From contig NZ_CP135275.1 of the NCBI RefSeq assembly GCF_032302195.1, positions 2,170,001 to 2,234,000 on the forward strand: DNA of 64,000 nucleotides, in the 5' to 3' direction. Shown piece by piece: positions 7,938 to 16,886 of the stretch. The translations under genes and the position numbers were made by a program. Position 1 is the first letter of the stretch; every line of letters begins with the position of its first letter. The notes under the pieces were generated by a model. That model was not told where the DNA came from, did not search any database, and saw nothing but the letters and a program-made list of their open reading frames with translations. Source of the stretch: Paenibacillus sp. MMS20-IR301 (GTDB lineage: Bacteria > Bacillota > Bacilli > Paenibacillales > Paenibacillaceae).

Positions 7938-8486
7938 ATGAGCCACTTATCCGACTCCCAATTGTCCAAGCTTAAACAATCCCTTGAGGAGCGCCGTACA
8001 GAGCTGGAACAGCATTTCGCCGATGAACACACCGGAAACAGCCTGCTTGGTGATTCACTCAAGCTCTCTACCGGCGAGCTCTCTTCAGCGGATAATCATC
8101 CTGCCGATACGGGAACCGAAACCTTCGAACGCAGCCGTGACCTGTCGATCAACACCTCCCTCTCGGAAGAACTGCATGAAATCGAAGCCGCCCTGCAGCG
8201 GATCGGGGATGGAACGTACGGTATCTGTGAGATCAGCAAGGAGGAAATTCCCTTCGAACGGCTTGAAGCACTCCCCTACACCCGTTATACAGTAGAGCAT
8301 GCACCGGATAGGCCAGGGCAGGGAGAACGTCCCGTGGAAGAGCAAGTGATGACTCCGCCGCCTTCCGGCAGCGGCCAGGACGGTCAATTCGACGATGCGG
8401 GTGCATGGGAAGCCGCCGAAGAATACGGCAGTGCCAGTTCACCGGTTACACCTCCCGGCCGGGATACTGTTGAAGAGGACGCCTAA
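7938..8486 (+). CDS. DksA/TraR-fold protein, YteA-like
   Basis: The 182-residue protein starts at ATG 7938, just after AAAGGAAG; the longer in-frame ATG at 7890 lacks a site. A coiled-coil first half (LSDSQLSKLKQSLEERRTEL) leads to GTYGICEISKEEIPFERLEA, the C-terminal motif of the TraR/DksA family. Only one of the four zinc-binding Cys remains, as in the Bacillus YteA group. The extended acidic, Pro/Gly-rich tail from about residue 125 is not part of the fold. The role is unknown; RNA polymerase binding is inferred from family membership only. Confidence 0.78.
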   Translation: MSHLSDSQLSKLKQSLEERRTELEQHFADEHTGNSLLGDSLKLSTGELSSADNHPADTGTETFERSRDLSINTSLSEELHEIEAALQRIGDGTYGICEISKEEIPFERLEALPYTRYTVEHAPDRPGQGERPVEEQVMTPPPSGSGQDGQFDDAGAWEAAEEYGSASSPVTPPGRDTVEEDA

Positions 8487-8637
8487 TTAAGATTGAAACT
8501 AAATGATAGCTGAGCTAGTCATTCACCAGCCAGGTATCCGCGCTTCATTTCACCATAGACCGGCAGAACCGGAGCCCCGGGTGGAATGAGCAGCGGAATT
8601 CCGGCTGGACCCGGTACATATAATTTTGCAGCGGATA

Positions 8638-8997
8638 TTAAAAGTTGTCGGCAACAGCCTTATTGAGAATCCCCAGACAACGGTCCAGGTCCGTTTTTAC
8701 CTGTTTCTTATACAGCTTCGCCTTCTCTTCCCCGTCCGTTGTGAAATGGTACAGAACAATTTCCTGAAAATCCACCTTGGGATCACTGCCCTTCAGCTGC
8801 TTGGTGCGGTATAGTATTCCCTGCTGAACCAGTTCATGCAGAGCGCGGTATATTTCACTTTGGGGCGGAGAGTAACCATGTGCCTTGAATTCCTTCCGCA
8901 GATCCTCCAGCATCTGATAACCGTACCCCTTATGCTGTTCAACCATGGTAATCAGATATACTTTTATAAATGCCCGCTGAGCGATCATAAAAGCCAT
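8638..8997 (-). CDS. RTP-like (replication terminator protein family) winged-helix protein
   Basis: The 119-residue protein resembles B. subtilis RTP as I recall it across most of its length: QRAFIKVYLITM, then EIYRALHELVQQGIL in the recognition region, and KLYKKQVKTDLDRC with ADNF in the C-terminal dimerisation helix. RTP arrests replication forks at Ter sites; the fold is related to PadR-type regulators, so a transcriptional role is the alternative. ATG 8997 has GGGAGG upstream; the frame continues to 9045 without a better site. Inverted TTGTAC sites lie about 500-640 bp upstream. It is convergent with the DksA-like gene. Confidence 0.72.
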   Translation of the reverse strand: MAFMIAQRAFIKVYLITMVEQHKGYGYQMLEDLRKEFKAHGYSPPQSEIYRALHELVQQGILYRTKQLKGSDPKVDFQEIVLYHFTTDGEEKAKLYKKQVKTDLDRCLGILNKAVADNF

Positions 8998-9497
8998 AAG
9001 ACACCTCCCTGTGTATATAACTCTAGTATAATCTCTATTTCCCAAATTTCACAACTTGTTCTTTCGGATTAATCAGGTGATTAAGGACGGGATTTTTAAA
9101 TTTTGAGTGAATTTATTGATGGTAAAACAGCCGGTTACACAACTTAATGTTTTAGATGTTAATTGTGACAAAAATTTGCATAAATATCGCTGTAGGAATA
9201 TCTGCAGGAGTATACTGCACCTTATTCGCGGTTTGAAGGTAATAAGTACGGTCACTGTTTGTTATTGCAGGCAGGTTGCAGGTAAATTGGGGTTAGGTTT
9301 TATTGATTTCTATTATGAATTTTTCATATGATGAAAGTGCAACATTAAGGCCAGCTTTAGTAGAGGTGCGTTGGAAATAAGTTGGAGATGCAGCTGGCTG
9401 TGTTTTCCTCCTCGTGTGCTTGCGATAACAGAATGCACATTATAATGAAGCAATTGTATTTTATACACTAGTTTCCTTGTTAAACGGCCGAAAAAAC

Positions 9498-9636
9498 CAT
9501 TCTATTGTATTGCGTACAATGCTTTCCAGAGAAATGAGCCTAAATGGCTAATACGACTGTACATAATACAATAGATTTCATTATCAGCCACATTTAACCG
9601 TGATCTGTTGTACAAAGTACAATAGAATGACTTCTT
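9498..9636. repeat. three TTGTAC-type inverted sites
   Basis: Three related 22-25 bp sites are present. One on the minus strand reads TTGTACGCAATACAATAGAAT (near 9498-9522). Two on the plus strand read TGTACATAATACAATAGA (near 9558-9577) and TTGTACAAAGTACAATAGAA (near 9612-9632). The last contains a perfect TTGTAC-N3-GTACAA palindrome. They could be protein sites or remnants of a mobile repeat. Confidence 0.55.
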
Positions 9637-10100
9637 TACTCCCTAACTATCCTAAAACCCAAAATCACAGGTTCAATTAATACAGGCGGTAGAATCAACT
9701 GTTGAAGGGTTGTGTATAAGCATTTCAGGTGGTCGACAGGCAGAAAGCAAGATTGTATGGTAAATGCTGATTGGTTTGTATGAATAGGGAACAGCTAAAG
9801 AGTGGCGGAAAGAGAATAGGAGCGTTTCAGAGTGTTTGAAAACGTTTCAAAGCGCTTCAGAAGGTTTGGGGGCCGCTGGAAGACCCTCAGGAGCAGTTGG
9901 GGTGTGTTTGTAGTGCTTTATTTGGGTAATCTATTCTGAATTTTTCATATGATGAAATTCGGTTATTTATCCGGTCTTTTTTCCTCAGCCTACACAAATT
10001 CCTACTTCCCTTTAACGGTTGCTGCTCAAGGGCACCCATGCCCCTGATTTCAGCTATCCGTGTCAAACTTAAACACCCTCTGGCTGACACTTTGGGTACA

Positions 10101-10283
10101 ACGGACACCACGGCCCTTATGCACTCATTTTCGGCCCAATTAGCGGGCTTGTGGACATGAGAGCCCTTATTCGCTACATTTCTCCTGATATCTCCACTTT
10201 TCTGGCGAAATAAAGGCGCTGGTGTCCGTAGTGACCAGCACTCAGGCGCTTCTTCACAACTTAACGTCTCCCCTGTCCGTAAC
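10101..10283. repeat. four-unit dispersed repeat, copy 1
   Basis: Four about 24-bp units of the form ACGGACAnnAnnGCCCTTATTCGC are present: two direct (10101-10124, 10151-10175), then two inverted (10205-10230, 10261-10282). A second copy with the same order and spacing is at 55911-56093. Confidence 0.7.
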
Positions 10284-10540
10284 GTTAGCAAATCCCCTGA
10301 GAAACATGACATGGATTTCTGCTTTCTTATCAGAGCTCTGCTTCCGCCCCTCAATTTGTTGATTCCGTCCAATTTCACTGAATTCAAAAGCACTTCTCTC
10401 GCTTGAATTGCTCCACTTTGTACCATTCCCCACAATATCATGTTGAGCCGAATACATAAAACTCGTAAAATGCTGCTTTGACCAAGTGAACCTGCTTCTT
10501 AAGTTATGACGATGTACCTGCTACTCTTACAAGGCACGCC

Positions 10541-10576
10541 AAAAAGACTGCTTTAGGTAAAATTCACCTAAAGCAG
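10541..10576 (-). terminator. terminator of the general stress gene
   Basis: CTGCTTTAGGT pairs with ACCTAAAGCAG, followed on the minus strand by TCTTTTT. Confidence 0.85.
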
Positions 10577-10615
10577 CCGTTGGGGCAGGTGCAAGCTGGA
10601 AGCTGTCCTGATATT

Positions 10616-11272
10616 TTAAAATTTATCGCGGTTGTACAGGTCAGGATCACGGTCTGCGTTCATTGCGCCTCTGTTGCCGAGTGTGTTACCGACTCTGGTA
10701 TCCTCAGGAAGGATATCCGGATTAGTTGCTCCGCGGTCAATAGGCGTGCTGTCTGCCGGAACATCTGTATACCGGCTGTCATAGCGGCTGGAATTCAGGG
10801 AACGGTTGCCCTGGAAAACATGGTGGATATCTCGGCCCCGGCCGTTGTCATCAACCAGCACCAGGATTTTGCCGCTGTCCACATAGCCCTCGTAATCCCT
10901 AGCTTCATCTTCCGGAATGCCGAGTCCGATTAATCCTCCGACCAGTCCGCCTGCTCCCGCGCCGAGCGCCGCACCGGTCAAGGTCGCAACAATCGGACCT
11001 GCTGCCAATATGGGACCGATCCCCGGTATGGCAAGTGCGCCGATGCCGGCAAGCAGTCCGGTAATCCCGCCGACCACACCTCCTGTTGCCGCTCCTGTAG
11101 CTACACCTTCAGGTGCCATCGTTCCTGTATCCGCGGAAATATTTTTGAGATCATCACGGTCACGTGTAATTACAGAAATATCGTCATTGCTGAATCCTTG
11201 ACGCTGCAGATCTTCAATTGCTCTGGTCGCTTCTTGTTCCGTATCAAATACGCCTACGATTTTGTCAGTCAC
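10616..11272 (-). CDS. YflT/17M-type general stress protein with glycine-zipper region
   Basis: The 218-residue protein opens with the heat- and stress-induced YflT-type domain (VGVFDTEQEATRAIEDLQRQ, then DDISVITRD). Residues about 55-120 are rich in Gly and Ala with GxxxG spacing, typical of glycine-zipper segments that associate with membranes. The tail is hydrophilic and rich in Asp, Arg and Asn. A sigma-B-like promoter lies 40 bp upstream, consistent with general stress control. The biochemical function of the family is not established. It is monocistronic with its own terminator. Confidence 0.8.
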   Translation of the reverse strand: MTDKIVGVFDTEQEATRAIEDLQRQGFSNDDISVITRDRDDLKNISADTGTMAPEGVATGAATGGVVGGITGLLAGIGALAIPGIGPILAAGPIVATLTGAALGAGAGGLVGGLIGLGIPEDEARDYEGYVDSGKILVLVDDNGRGRDIHHVFQGNRSLNSSRYDSRYTDVPADSTPIDRGATNPDILPEDTRVGNTLGNRGAMNADRDPDLYNRDKF

Positions 11273-11311
11273 TTGAAGCCCTCCTTCGAAATTGTCGTTC
11301 GCTATTGTATT

Positions 11312-11336
11312 ACCCGATCAGCGGGAAGCCAAACAG
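11312..11336 (-). promoter_or_regulatory. sigma-B-like promoter
   Basis: GTTTGG (11331-11336) and GGGTAA (11312-11317) are separated by 13 bp on the minus strand, close to the sigma-B consensus GTTTAA-N12-14-GGGTAT. The transcript would start just before the stress protein gene. Confidence 0.6.
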
Positions 11337-11383
11337 CGCGGGCGGCACTTCAAATGACCTGAGCAGATGATCCGGAATAGACG

Positions 11384-13876
11384 TTATTTGGTCGGCCGGG
11401 TACGGTTAGTCGGGATCGCCTCCAGCGGGTCATCCGGCCAGTAATGCTTGGGATAGCGGCCTTTCAGATCCTTTTTGACTTCAAAATAAGTGCCGCGCCA
11501 GAAGCTGGCGAGGTCAGAAGTTACCTGCATCGGCCTTCTGGCCGGTGAGAGCAAATGCAGCAGCACCGGCACCTTGCCTCCACCTATCCGCGGCGTGTCG
11601 GTCTGGCCGAACATTTCCTGCAGCCTTACTGCCAGTACGGGAGCCCCCGGATTGCTGTAATCCAGCGGAATGCGGGAGCCGCTCGGGACCGTTATATGTG
11701 TCGGCGCTTCCTTGTTCAGCGTCTGGCGGCTGTTCCAGTCCAGCATCCCCTCCAGCGCCTGTGCCAGATTCACGCGCTGCAGATCGCGCAGATTACGCAT
11801 TCCGTGGATGTAAGGCGCAAGCCATTCACTGAGTGTACCAGCAAGCGCTGAATCTGACATATCCGGCCAGTCCGCCCGCAGGGCATGCATGAATCCCATC
11901 CGCTGGCGGAGCTGGACCGTTCCTTTGTCCCAAGGCAGCCGTTCCAGCCCTTCTGCAGCAATGACCTGCAGCAGAACGCCTTCTGTCTCTTCAGCCGTTG
12001 CCCGTTCGTGCGTCGTCTGCTTCAGCACCAGCGCACCCAGCATCGTTACTCCGCGTGCTTTGACGCTGCCGCTGTCACTGTCCCAGACTACCTCACGCTT
12101 ATCCGTGATGGCATCCGCATGATGCTTCAGCAGCTCAGGCTCGGAGAGCTCTGCGGCAAGCATAATCCGGCTCTGTCCGGCACGGTCATCCACGCCGGGG
12201 GCCACAATATAGGGCGAGCGCGCCAGCACCTGGCCCGCCTGCATCGCCGCCCCCCGCCCGCCCGAGAGCAGAAACGCGCCTTCGCCGCGTTTTTGCCCGA
12301 TGCGGTCGGGGTAGGCGAACGACAACAGCAGCCCGCTGCGGCTGATGTTGTCTACGGCTCCGCCCGGCGCGGCCTGCAGCTGCGCCAGGAAGTTCCGGCT
12401 CTCGCGCGAGGCTGCGCGCAGAGCCGCCGGGTCCGCTCCGCCGCTCTCGCCGGAGCGTTCGTACGCCAGCAGCGCCTCCACGCGGAGCGTGATGTCGCTG
12501 TCTTGCGCCGCGGGACCCTTGAAGAGGTCCCGCTCCTGCAGCAGCGCCGCGAGCCTGGCCGCGAGCGGCGCCGCTGCAAGGTCTGCCGCGCGCAGCAGCA
12601 TGTGCGCGATGCGCGGGTGCGCGCCGAGCGCGGCCATGCTGCGGCCGTGCAGCGTGATGGCGCCGCCGTCGTCCAGTGCGCCGAGCTGGCGCAGCAGCTC
12701 GGCGGCCTGCGCGTAAGGCGCGGCCGGCGGCGTATCAAGCCAGGCCAGCGCGCCAGGCTCGCGCACGCCCCACAGCGCCAGCTCCAGAGCCAGCTGCGCC
12801 AGGTCGGTCTCCATAATCTCCGGTACGTTATCGTCCGGGAGACGTTCATGCTCTTCCCGGCTCCACAACCGGTAGCAGACCCCCGGCGCCGTACGGCCTG
12901 CGCGGCCGCGCCGCTGGTCGGCGGACGCTTTGGAGACAGGCACCGTAGTCAGCCGCGGCATCCCTGTGCGCGGAGAGAATACCTGCGTCCGCCTCAGGCC
13001 GGTATCAATGACCGTCCGCACGCCTTCAATGGTTAAGCTCGTCTCGGCTATAGACGTTGCCAGTACTACCTTGCGCTGACCTGCAACGGCTGCCGCCACT
13101 GCCGCATCCTGCTGCTGCTGCGGCAGCTGGCCGTATAGCGGGCGCAGCACCGTTCCCGGCGGCAGACTGCCGCCGGCCAGCTCCTGCTCCGTCCGGCGGA
13201 TCTCCCGCTCGCCCGGCAGAAACACTAGCACATCTCCCGGCTGCTCGGATAGCGCCTGGCGGACAGCCGCCGCGGCTCTCTTCTCCGGGTACTCCTTACC
13301 CGGATCCGGCACATAGACCGTCTCCACCGGGAACGTCCGTCCCGGACAATTCAGGACCGGAGCTCCACCAAGCAGCGCAGAGACCCGGTCTCCGTCCAGA
13401 GTAGCCGACATGACCAGGATACGCAGATCCTCCCGCAGCACACTTTGCGCTTCCAGCGCCAGCGCCAGCCCAAGATCCGCATGCAGGCTGCGCTCATGAT
13501 ATTCATCAAAGATCACCAGTCCCACACCGGCAAGAGAAGGATCACTTTGCAGCATTCTGGTCAGAACGCCTTCGGTAACTACAACAATGCGTGTATGTCT
13601 GCTGACCTTGGTATCCATGCGCATCCGGTAGCCGACTGTCTGTCCTACTGCTTCGCCCAGACACGAAGCCATATAGACTGCGGCTGAACGCGCAGCCAGG
13701 CGCCGCGGCTCCAGCATCAGAATCGTTTGGCCTGCCAGCCAAGGCTCGTCCAGCAATGCCTGCGGGACAGCCGTCGTCTTCCCCGCTCCGGGCTCCGCGA
13801 TCAGGATCGCGGCTGTAGAATCAGCCAATTTTCTTTTCAAATCAGGAAGCACCTGCACAATCGGAAGCTGTTTCAT
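11384..13876 (-). CDS. hrpB: DEAH-box ATP-dependent helicase HrpB
   Basis: The protein has 830 residues, the usual HrpB length. Motif I is EPGAGKTTAVPQ (near residues 28-39), Ia is MLEPRRLAARS, motif II is DEYH, motif III is MSATL, and motif VI is QRRGRAGRTAPG; an HrpB C-terminal domain follows (WKGTYFEVKKDLKGRYPKHY-like end, here FWRGTYFEVKKD). It is a putative RNA helicase whose cellular target is not established. The region about 12200-12800 is much more GC-rich than its surroundings and produces long false frames on the other strand. Transcribed alone on the minus strand. Confidence 0.92.
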   Translation of the reverse strand: MKQLPIVQVLPDLKRKLADSTAAILIAEPGAGKTTAVPQALLDEPWLAGQTILMLEPRRLAARSAAVYMASCLGEAVGQTVGYRMRMDTKVSRHTRIVVVTEGVLTRMLQSDPSLAGVGLVIFDEYHERSLHADLGLALALEAQSVLREDLRILVMSATLDGDRVSALLGGAPVLNCPGRTFPVETVYVPDPGKEYPEKRAAAAVRQALSEQPGDVLVFLPGEREIRRTEQELAGGSLPPGTVLRPLYGQLPQQQQDAAVAAAVAGQRKVVLATSIAETSLTIEGVRTVIDTGLRRTQVFSPRTGMPRLTTVPVSKASADQRRGRAGRTAPGVCYRLWSREEHERLPDDNVPEIMETDLAQLALELALWGVREPGALAWLDTPPAAPYAQAAELLRQLGALDDGGAITLHGRSMAALGAHPRIAHMLLRAADLAAAPLAARLAALLQERDLFKGPAAQDSDITLRVEALLAYERSGESGGADPAALRAASRESRNFLAQLQAAPGGAVDNISRSGLLLSFAYPDRIGQKRGEGAFLLSGGRGAAMQAGQVLARSPYIVAPGVDDRAGQSRIMLAAELSEPELLKHHADAITDKREVVWDSDSGSVKARGVTMLGALVLKQTTHERATAEETEGVLLQVIAAEGLERLPWDKGTVQLRQRMGFMHALRADWPDMSDSALAGTLSEWLAPYIHGMRNLRDLQRVNLAQALEGMLDWNSRQTLNKEAPTHITVPSGSRIPLDYSNPGAPVLAVRLQEMFGQTDTPRIGGGKVPVLLHLLSPARRPMQVTSDLASFWRGTYFEVKKDLKGRYPKHYWPDDPLEAIPTNRTRPTK

Positions 13877-14067
13877 ATCATCTCTCCATAATCCGCTAAA
13901 TGTTAGGTATAATTGGTAGTAGTACTCGAGTTATTTTAGGAATCCATTTCATTATCATGGGCGAAACCTGTCCCAAGTTCAAGGTTTTTTGGCCAACAGC
14001 TCAAAATGAACAGTCCCTGCTTCAGGAGATCCGGCCGCAGCCGTTATTAGCAAGCAGTACTCCGGCC

Positions 14068-14099
14068 GAAAAAGCCTCCAGTTCAACGAACCGGAGGCT
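14068..14099 (-). terminator. terminator of the DUF1992 gene
   Basis: AGCCTCC pairs with GGAGGCT, followed by TTTTTC on the minus strand. Confidence 0.75.
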
Positions 14100-14150
14100 G
14101 CTTCTCTTCAATTTATTTACCCTTACATTTCAACCGATGCATCAATTATC

Positions 14151-14543
14151 TTAGTCTTCCGTCAAGCGCTCATGGAGCTTGCTGCCGTAATCGCCGTAAG
14201 CAGCGCTGCCCGTAAGCCCCCGCTCCTGTACAAGCATCTGCAGCCGCAGCCGTTTCAGCGACAGCTTCCGTTCCAGCTCCCTGCTGTCCGCACTGCTGCT
14301 GTTACCGCTCGTATGGCAAGCCGCCAGCAGCTGTTCCAGTGACACACACTCTGCGCGCAGTGACACTTCCTCCGGCAGCAGGCCGGCGTTCTTCATTATT
14401 TTGTAAGACATCCGCAGCTCTTCAGGCACTCCGGAGAGATCCTCCAGCTCAAGCGGCTTGCCGTGTCCCGGCAGGTTCGCGAACTCCCCGCTGCGCATAG
14501 CCTCCTGAATCCGCTGTTCTGCCAGCCAGGATAGAATAGCCAT
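14151..14543 (-). CDS. DUF1992 (DnaJ-homologue C-terminal-like) protein
   Basis: The 130-residue protein starts at ATG 14543, directly after AGGAGAGG; the open frame extends further to 14594 without a site. LAEQRIQEAMRSGEFANLPG and GKPLELEDLSGVPEELRMSY are the DUF1992 signature. The second half is helical, with a Ser-rich stretch near residue 85. The function is not established; related domains occur in DnaJ-like proteins. It is likely monocistronic. Confidence 0.8.
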   Translation of the reverse strand: MAILSWLAEQRIQEAMRSGEFANLPGHGKPLELEDLSGVPEELRMSYKIMKNAGLLPEEVSLRAECVSLEQLLAACHTSGNSSSADSRELERKLSLKRLRLQMLVQERGLTGSAAYGDYGSKLHERLTED

Positions 14544-14657
14544 TCCTACCTCTCCTTTTTCACCAGCCAGCCCATCATCACAGTCTCTATACATGGGCAG
14601 CCTTTACAATTGCCCTTATCTTATCACAGACACTGGTGAAAATCATTGCTGCAGCCA

Positions 14658-15035
14658 TTACTTCTGCTTGTGATACCCGCGCTCTCCATAAGGAGACAGC
14701 TGCTCCAGCCATTTGTTCTCCAGATCCGGCAGCAGCTTGCGGTACTTCTTCAGCTCTTGTACGTCAGCTACGAAATCCTCCTCCGGCTTAATCTGCTCCA
14801 GGATCTCAAACCGGAATTGCTCCTCCCCGGCCTGGTTCCAGTCGGCCTGCAGTTGTTTATTATCGTGGCTGTTGATGTCGAGCATGAATTTATGCTTGTT
14901 CCACACGCCTTCGAGATTCAGGCTGCTTCCTACATAAGCTTTGCCGCTCTCCGTATTAATAATTCTGTACACCCCCATCGGCCTGTGGGAATGTGCGTAA
15001 TTATACCCCAGCTCTTTGCGTCTAGATTTATCCAT
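14658..15035 (-). CDS. GIY-YIG-type nuclease domain protein
   Basis: The 125-residue protein contains MGVYRIINTESGKAYVGSSLN, the GIY...KAYVGS core of the GIY-YIG fold, followed by a conserved-looking WNKHKFML region. There is no fused DNA-binding domain, and nothing around it suggests an intron or a repair operon. It lies 58 bp after the DUF2087 gene on the same strand, so the two may be cotranscribed. The substrate is unknown. Confidence 0.78.
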   Translation of the reverse strand: MDKSRRKELGYNYAHSHRPMGVYRIINTESGKAYVGSSLNLEGVWNKHKFMLDINSHDNKQLQADWNQAGEEQFRFEILEQIKPEEDFVADVQELKKYRKLLPDLENKWLEQLSPYGERGYHKQK

Positions 15036-15093
15036 GATCCATTTCGCTCCTTCTCGTTCTGCTTATACTTGATCTTCACATTATCGCGGGCGG

Positions 15094-15873
15094 TTAAATC
15101 TTCACCCAATAGCTGCTTCCGTCATCCTCGCGGTCCAGCAGCCCGTAATCGATCAGGTAACGCCGGAGCGTCACATAATCGGGATAAGCCAGCTTAAGCA
15201 CCGCATTAATCTCTTGCTCACTATATTTGCGCCCCGTCTCGAACCGCTGGATCAAATGACGGAGAATCGCCGCTTTGCGTTTCTGTTTCTTAGGGAATTC
15301 TGACAACGCTCCGTCCGGGCCCTGTTTGAAATAGGCCTGGATGATCCCGGCATTCTCCTCCTCCGTAATGGCGAACCGTTCATCAACCATCACGGCGGTA
15401 CGCGGTATGCTGACAAAAGGAGAAGCCGCCCCCGGCTTCTCCTCGGCCAGCTCCATTACAGCCAGAAACAGCTTCGCCTGCTTCACCTTCTCCCGGAGTG
15501 TAAACCGGTGGTTTCGGACCGTAGAAGTGCTGCCGATTCCCAGCTCTTTCGCAGCCTCAGCATCGCTCAGACTTTGGCGGAAGGCCTCCAGCAGACCCTT
15601 TTGCAGCTCCGTTAATCCGGTCAGCTTCTTGTCGAGCGTCAGCAGCCAGGCGAACATCCCTCCGTGGACAGTCTCCACATGCAGCGCTGCGAACTTCTCT
15701 GCTTCGTAGTAGCGCTCACCGTCTTTATATATTATCCCCTTCTCGAACTGCGCTCCGCAGACCAGACAGCTGAACACGGCAGCTTGGCCGTCACCCTCCG
15801 AATGATACCCCTGCTTCAGCTCAGGTATGGAGGCATTCCAGAATCTTTCCGAGATTTTAACAGCTTCATTCAT
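15094..15873 (-). CDS. DUF2087 protein with zinc-finger-like and helix-turn-helix regions
   Basis: The protein has about 259 residues. Near residue 35 a CLVCGAQF motif is followed about 30 residues later by HVETVH, giving a C2-H2 pattern. The middle has a LuxR-like helix-turn-helix (LTELQKGLLEAF, LSDAEAAKELGIGSTSTVRNH). The C terminus matches DUF2087: KRKAAILRHLIQRFETGRKY, LKLAYPDYVTLRRYLIDYGL. This layout suggests a DNA-binding regulator. The start is uncertain: an in-frame GTG at 15894 is possible, but GGTGATT favours ATG 15873. Confidence 0.75.
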   Translation of the reverse strand: MNEAVKISERFWNASIPELKQGYHSEGDGQAAVFSCLVCGAQFEKGIIYKDGERYYEAEKFAALHVETVHGGMFAWLLTLDKKLTGLTELQKGLLEAFRQSLSDAEAAKELGIGSTSTVRNHRFTLREKVKQAKLFLAVMELAEEKPGAASPFVSIPRTAVMVDERFAITEEENAGIIQAYFKQGPDGALSEFPKKQKRKAAILRHLIQRFETGRKYSEQEINAVLKLAYPDYVTLRRYLIDYGLLDREDDGSSYWVKI

Positions 15874-16050
15874 TTCGGACAACCCAATCACCACACTGTT
15901 TGTTTATTTAATATGTAGACATAATATCATTTTGTTTGTTATTTTACAAGTATCTAATTAGATAAATAATGAATGGTGCAAAAAAATAAGAGCTGAGGCT
16001 CAAACGAAAAAGGGTTCCTCCCCTCTCCCGCTCGTGCCCAGCTCTTAAAT

Positions 16051-16842
16051 TTAGTAGATTGTCGGGACCATTCCTCCGTCCATCCGGATCGGTGACCCCT
16101 TAAACGGAGCAGCATAAGGACTGCATACAAAGGTTGTAAGCCTGCCAATCTCGTCCGGTCTAATAAAGCGCTGCAGCTCGGATTGCGGAAGATTGCCGGC
16201 CATAAATATTTTTTCTTTCTCCTCAAAGCTCATGCCCTCATCCGTAATGACACTCTCAATAATCTGTTTTACATTCTCTGATAGTGTTGGTCCCGGCATT
16301 ATCGTATTCACGGTTACTTCCGTGCCTGCTGTCAATTTGGACAGGCTCTTCGCCAGGGACAGCAGCATGGATTTGGTAACCGCATATTGCGGCATCTGAC
16401 CAGGCATCACCGCTTCTTCGCTTGCAATAAAGATTACCCGGCCAAAGCCGTTATTCAGCATGGCAGGTAAATAAAATCTGGTCAGTGCGTTTGCAGAGAG
16501 CACGTTAGTCTGAATGTATTGCTCCCACACGGCATCGTTTATATCATAATAGTTCATAATTTCGTATATCCTGGTATTGTTTACCAAAATATCAATCTGC
16601 GGGAACTTTGCAAACAACATCTCCCGATCAGCAGCATTTACGATATCAGCAGCCGCATTTTTCGGGGATGTCTCCGGATATGCAGACTTAATCTCACGGA
16701 CTACGCGTTCTGCCTCGTCCCTCTTTCGTCCGTTAATCAGTACGTTGACTCCTTCTTTAGCCAGCTCGACTGCAATCGCTTTACCGATGCCTCTCGTAGA
16801 ACCAGTTACCAGCGCTGTTTTATTGTTTAGCCCCATATCCAT
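16051..16842 (-). CDS. short-chain dehydrogenase/reductase
   Basis: The 263-residue protein has the NAD(P) motif TGSTRGIGKA and the catalytic pair YAVTK; a Ser lies in IASEEAVMP, where the SDR catalytic Ser is expected. The usual NNAG is changed to NNTR. GGGAGA lies 8 nt before ATG 16842; the frame runs on into the AraC gene without a site. The end (SPIRMDGGMVPTIY) is typical of the family. It lies 44 bp after the AraC-type gene and is probably its regulatory target. The substrate is unknown. Confidence 0.82.
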   Translation of the reverse strand: MDMGLNNKTALVTGSTRGIGKAIAVELAKEGVNVLINGRKRDEAERVVREIKSAYPETSPKNAAADIVNAADREMLFAKFPQIDILVNNTRIYEIMNYYDINDAVWEQYIQTNVLSANALTRFYLPAMLNNGFGRVIFIASEEAVMPGQMPQYAVTKSMLLSLAKSLSKLTAGTEVTVNTIMPGPTLSENVKQIIESVITDEGMSFEEKEKIFMAGNLPQSELQRFIRPDEIGRLTTFVCSPYAAPFKGSPIRMDGGMVPTIY

Positions 16843-16886
16843 AATATATTCTCCCATTTCTGTACCAGTTGATCTGTTCTGGTTAA

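Larger units (their letters stand above)
8998..10540. other. 1.5 kb gene-free region with dispersed repeats
   Basis: No convincing coding region was found. Open frames here (for example 9887-10441 minus) have no ribosome binding site and run through repeat DNA. The visible content is the TTGTAC repeats at 9498-9636 and the four-unit array at 10101-10283. Confidence 0.6.

Noticed and set aside
8638..8997. PadR-type regulator as the main call for the RTP-like gene
   Set aside because: The fold is related, but the C-terminal KLYKKQ...LDRC...ADNF region fits RTP better than PadR. It remains the alternative.
9887..10441. 184-codon minus-strand open frame in the gene-free region
   Set aside because: No ribosome binding site, random-looking composition, and it runs through the four-unit repeat array, which also occurs elsewhere without this frame.
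12345..12849. Long Arg/Ala-rich frames on both strands within hrpB
   Set aside because: They come from the very GC-rich part of hrpB, where stop codons are rare in all frames. HrpB motifs continue through the region in its own frame.
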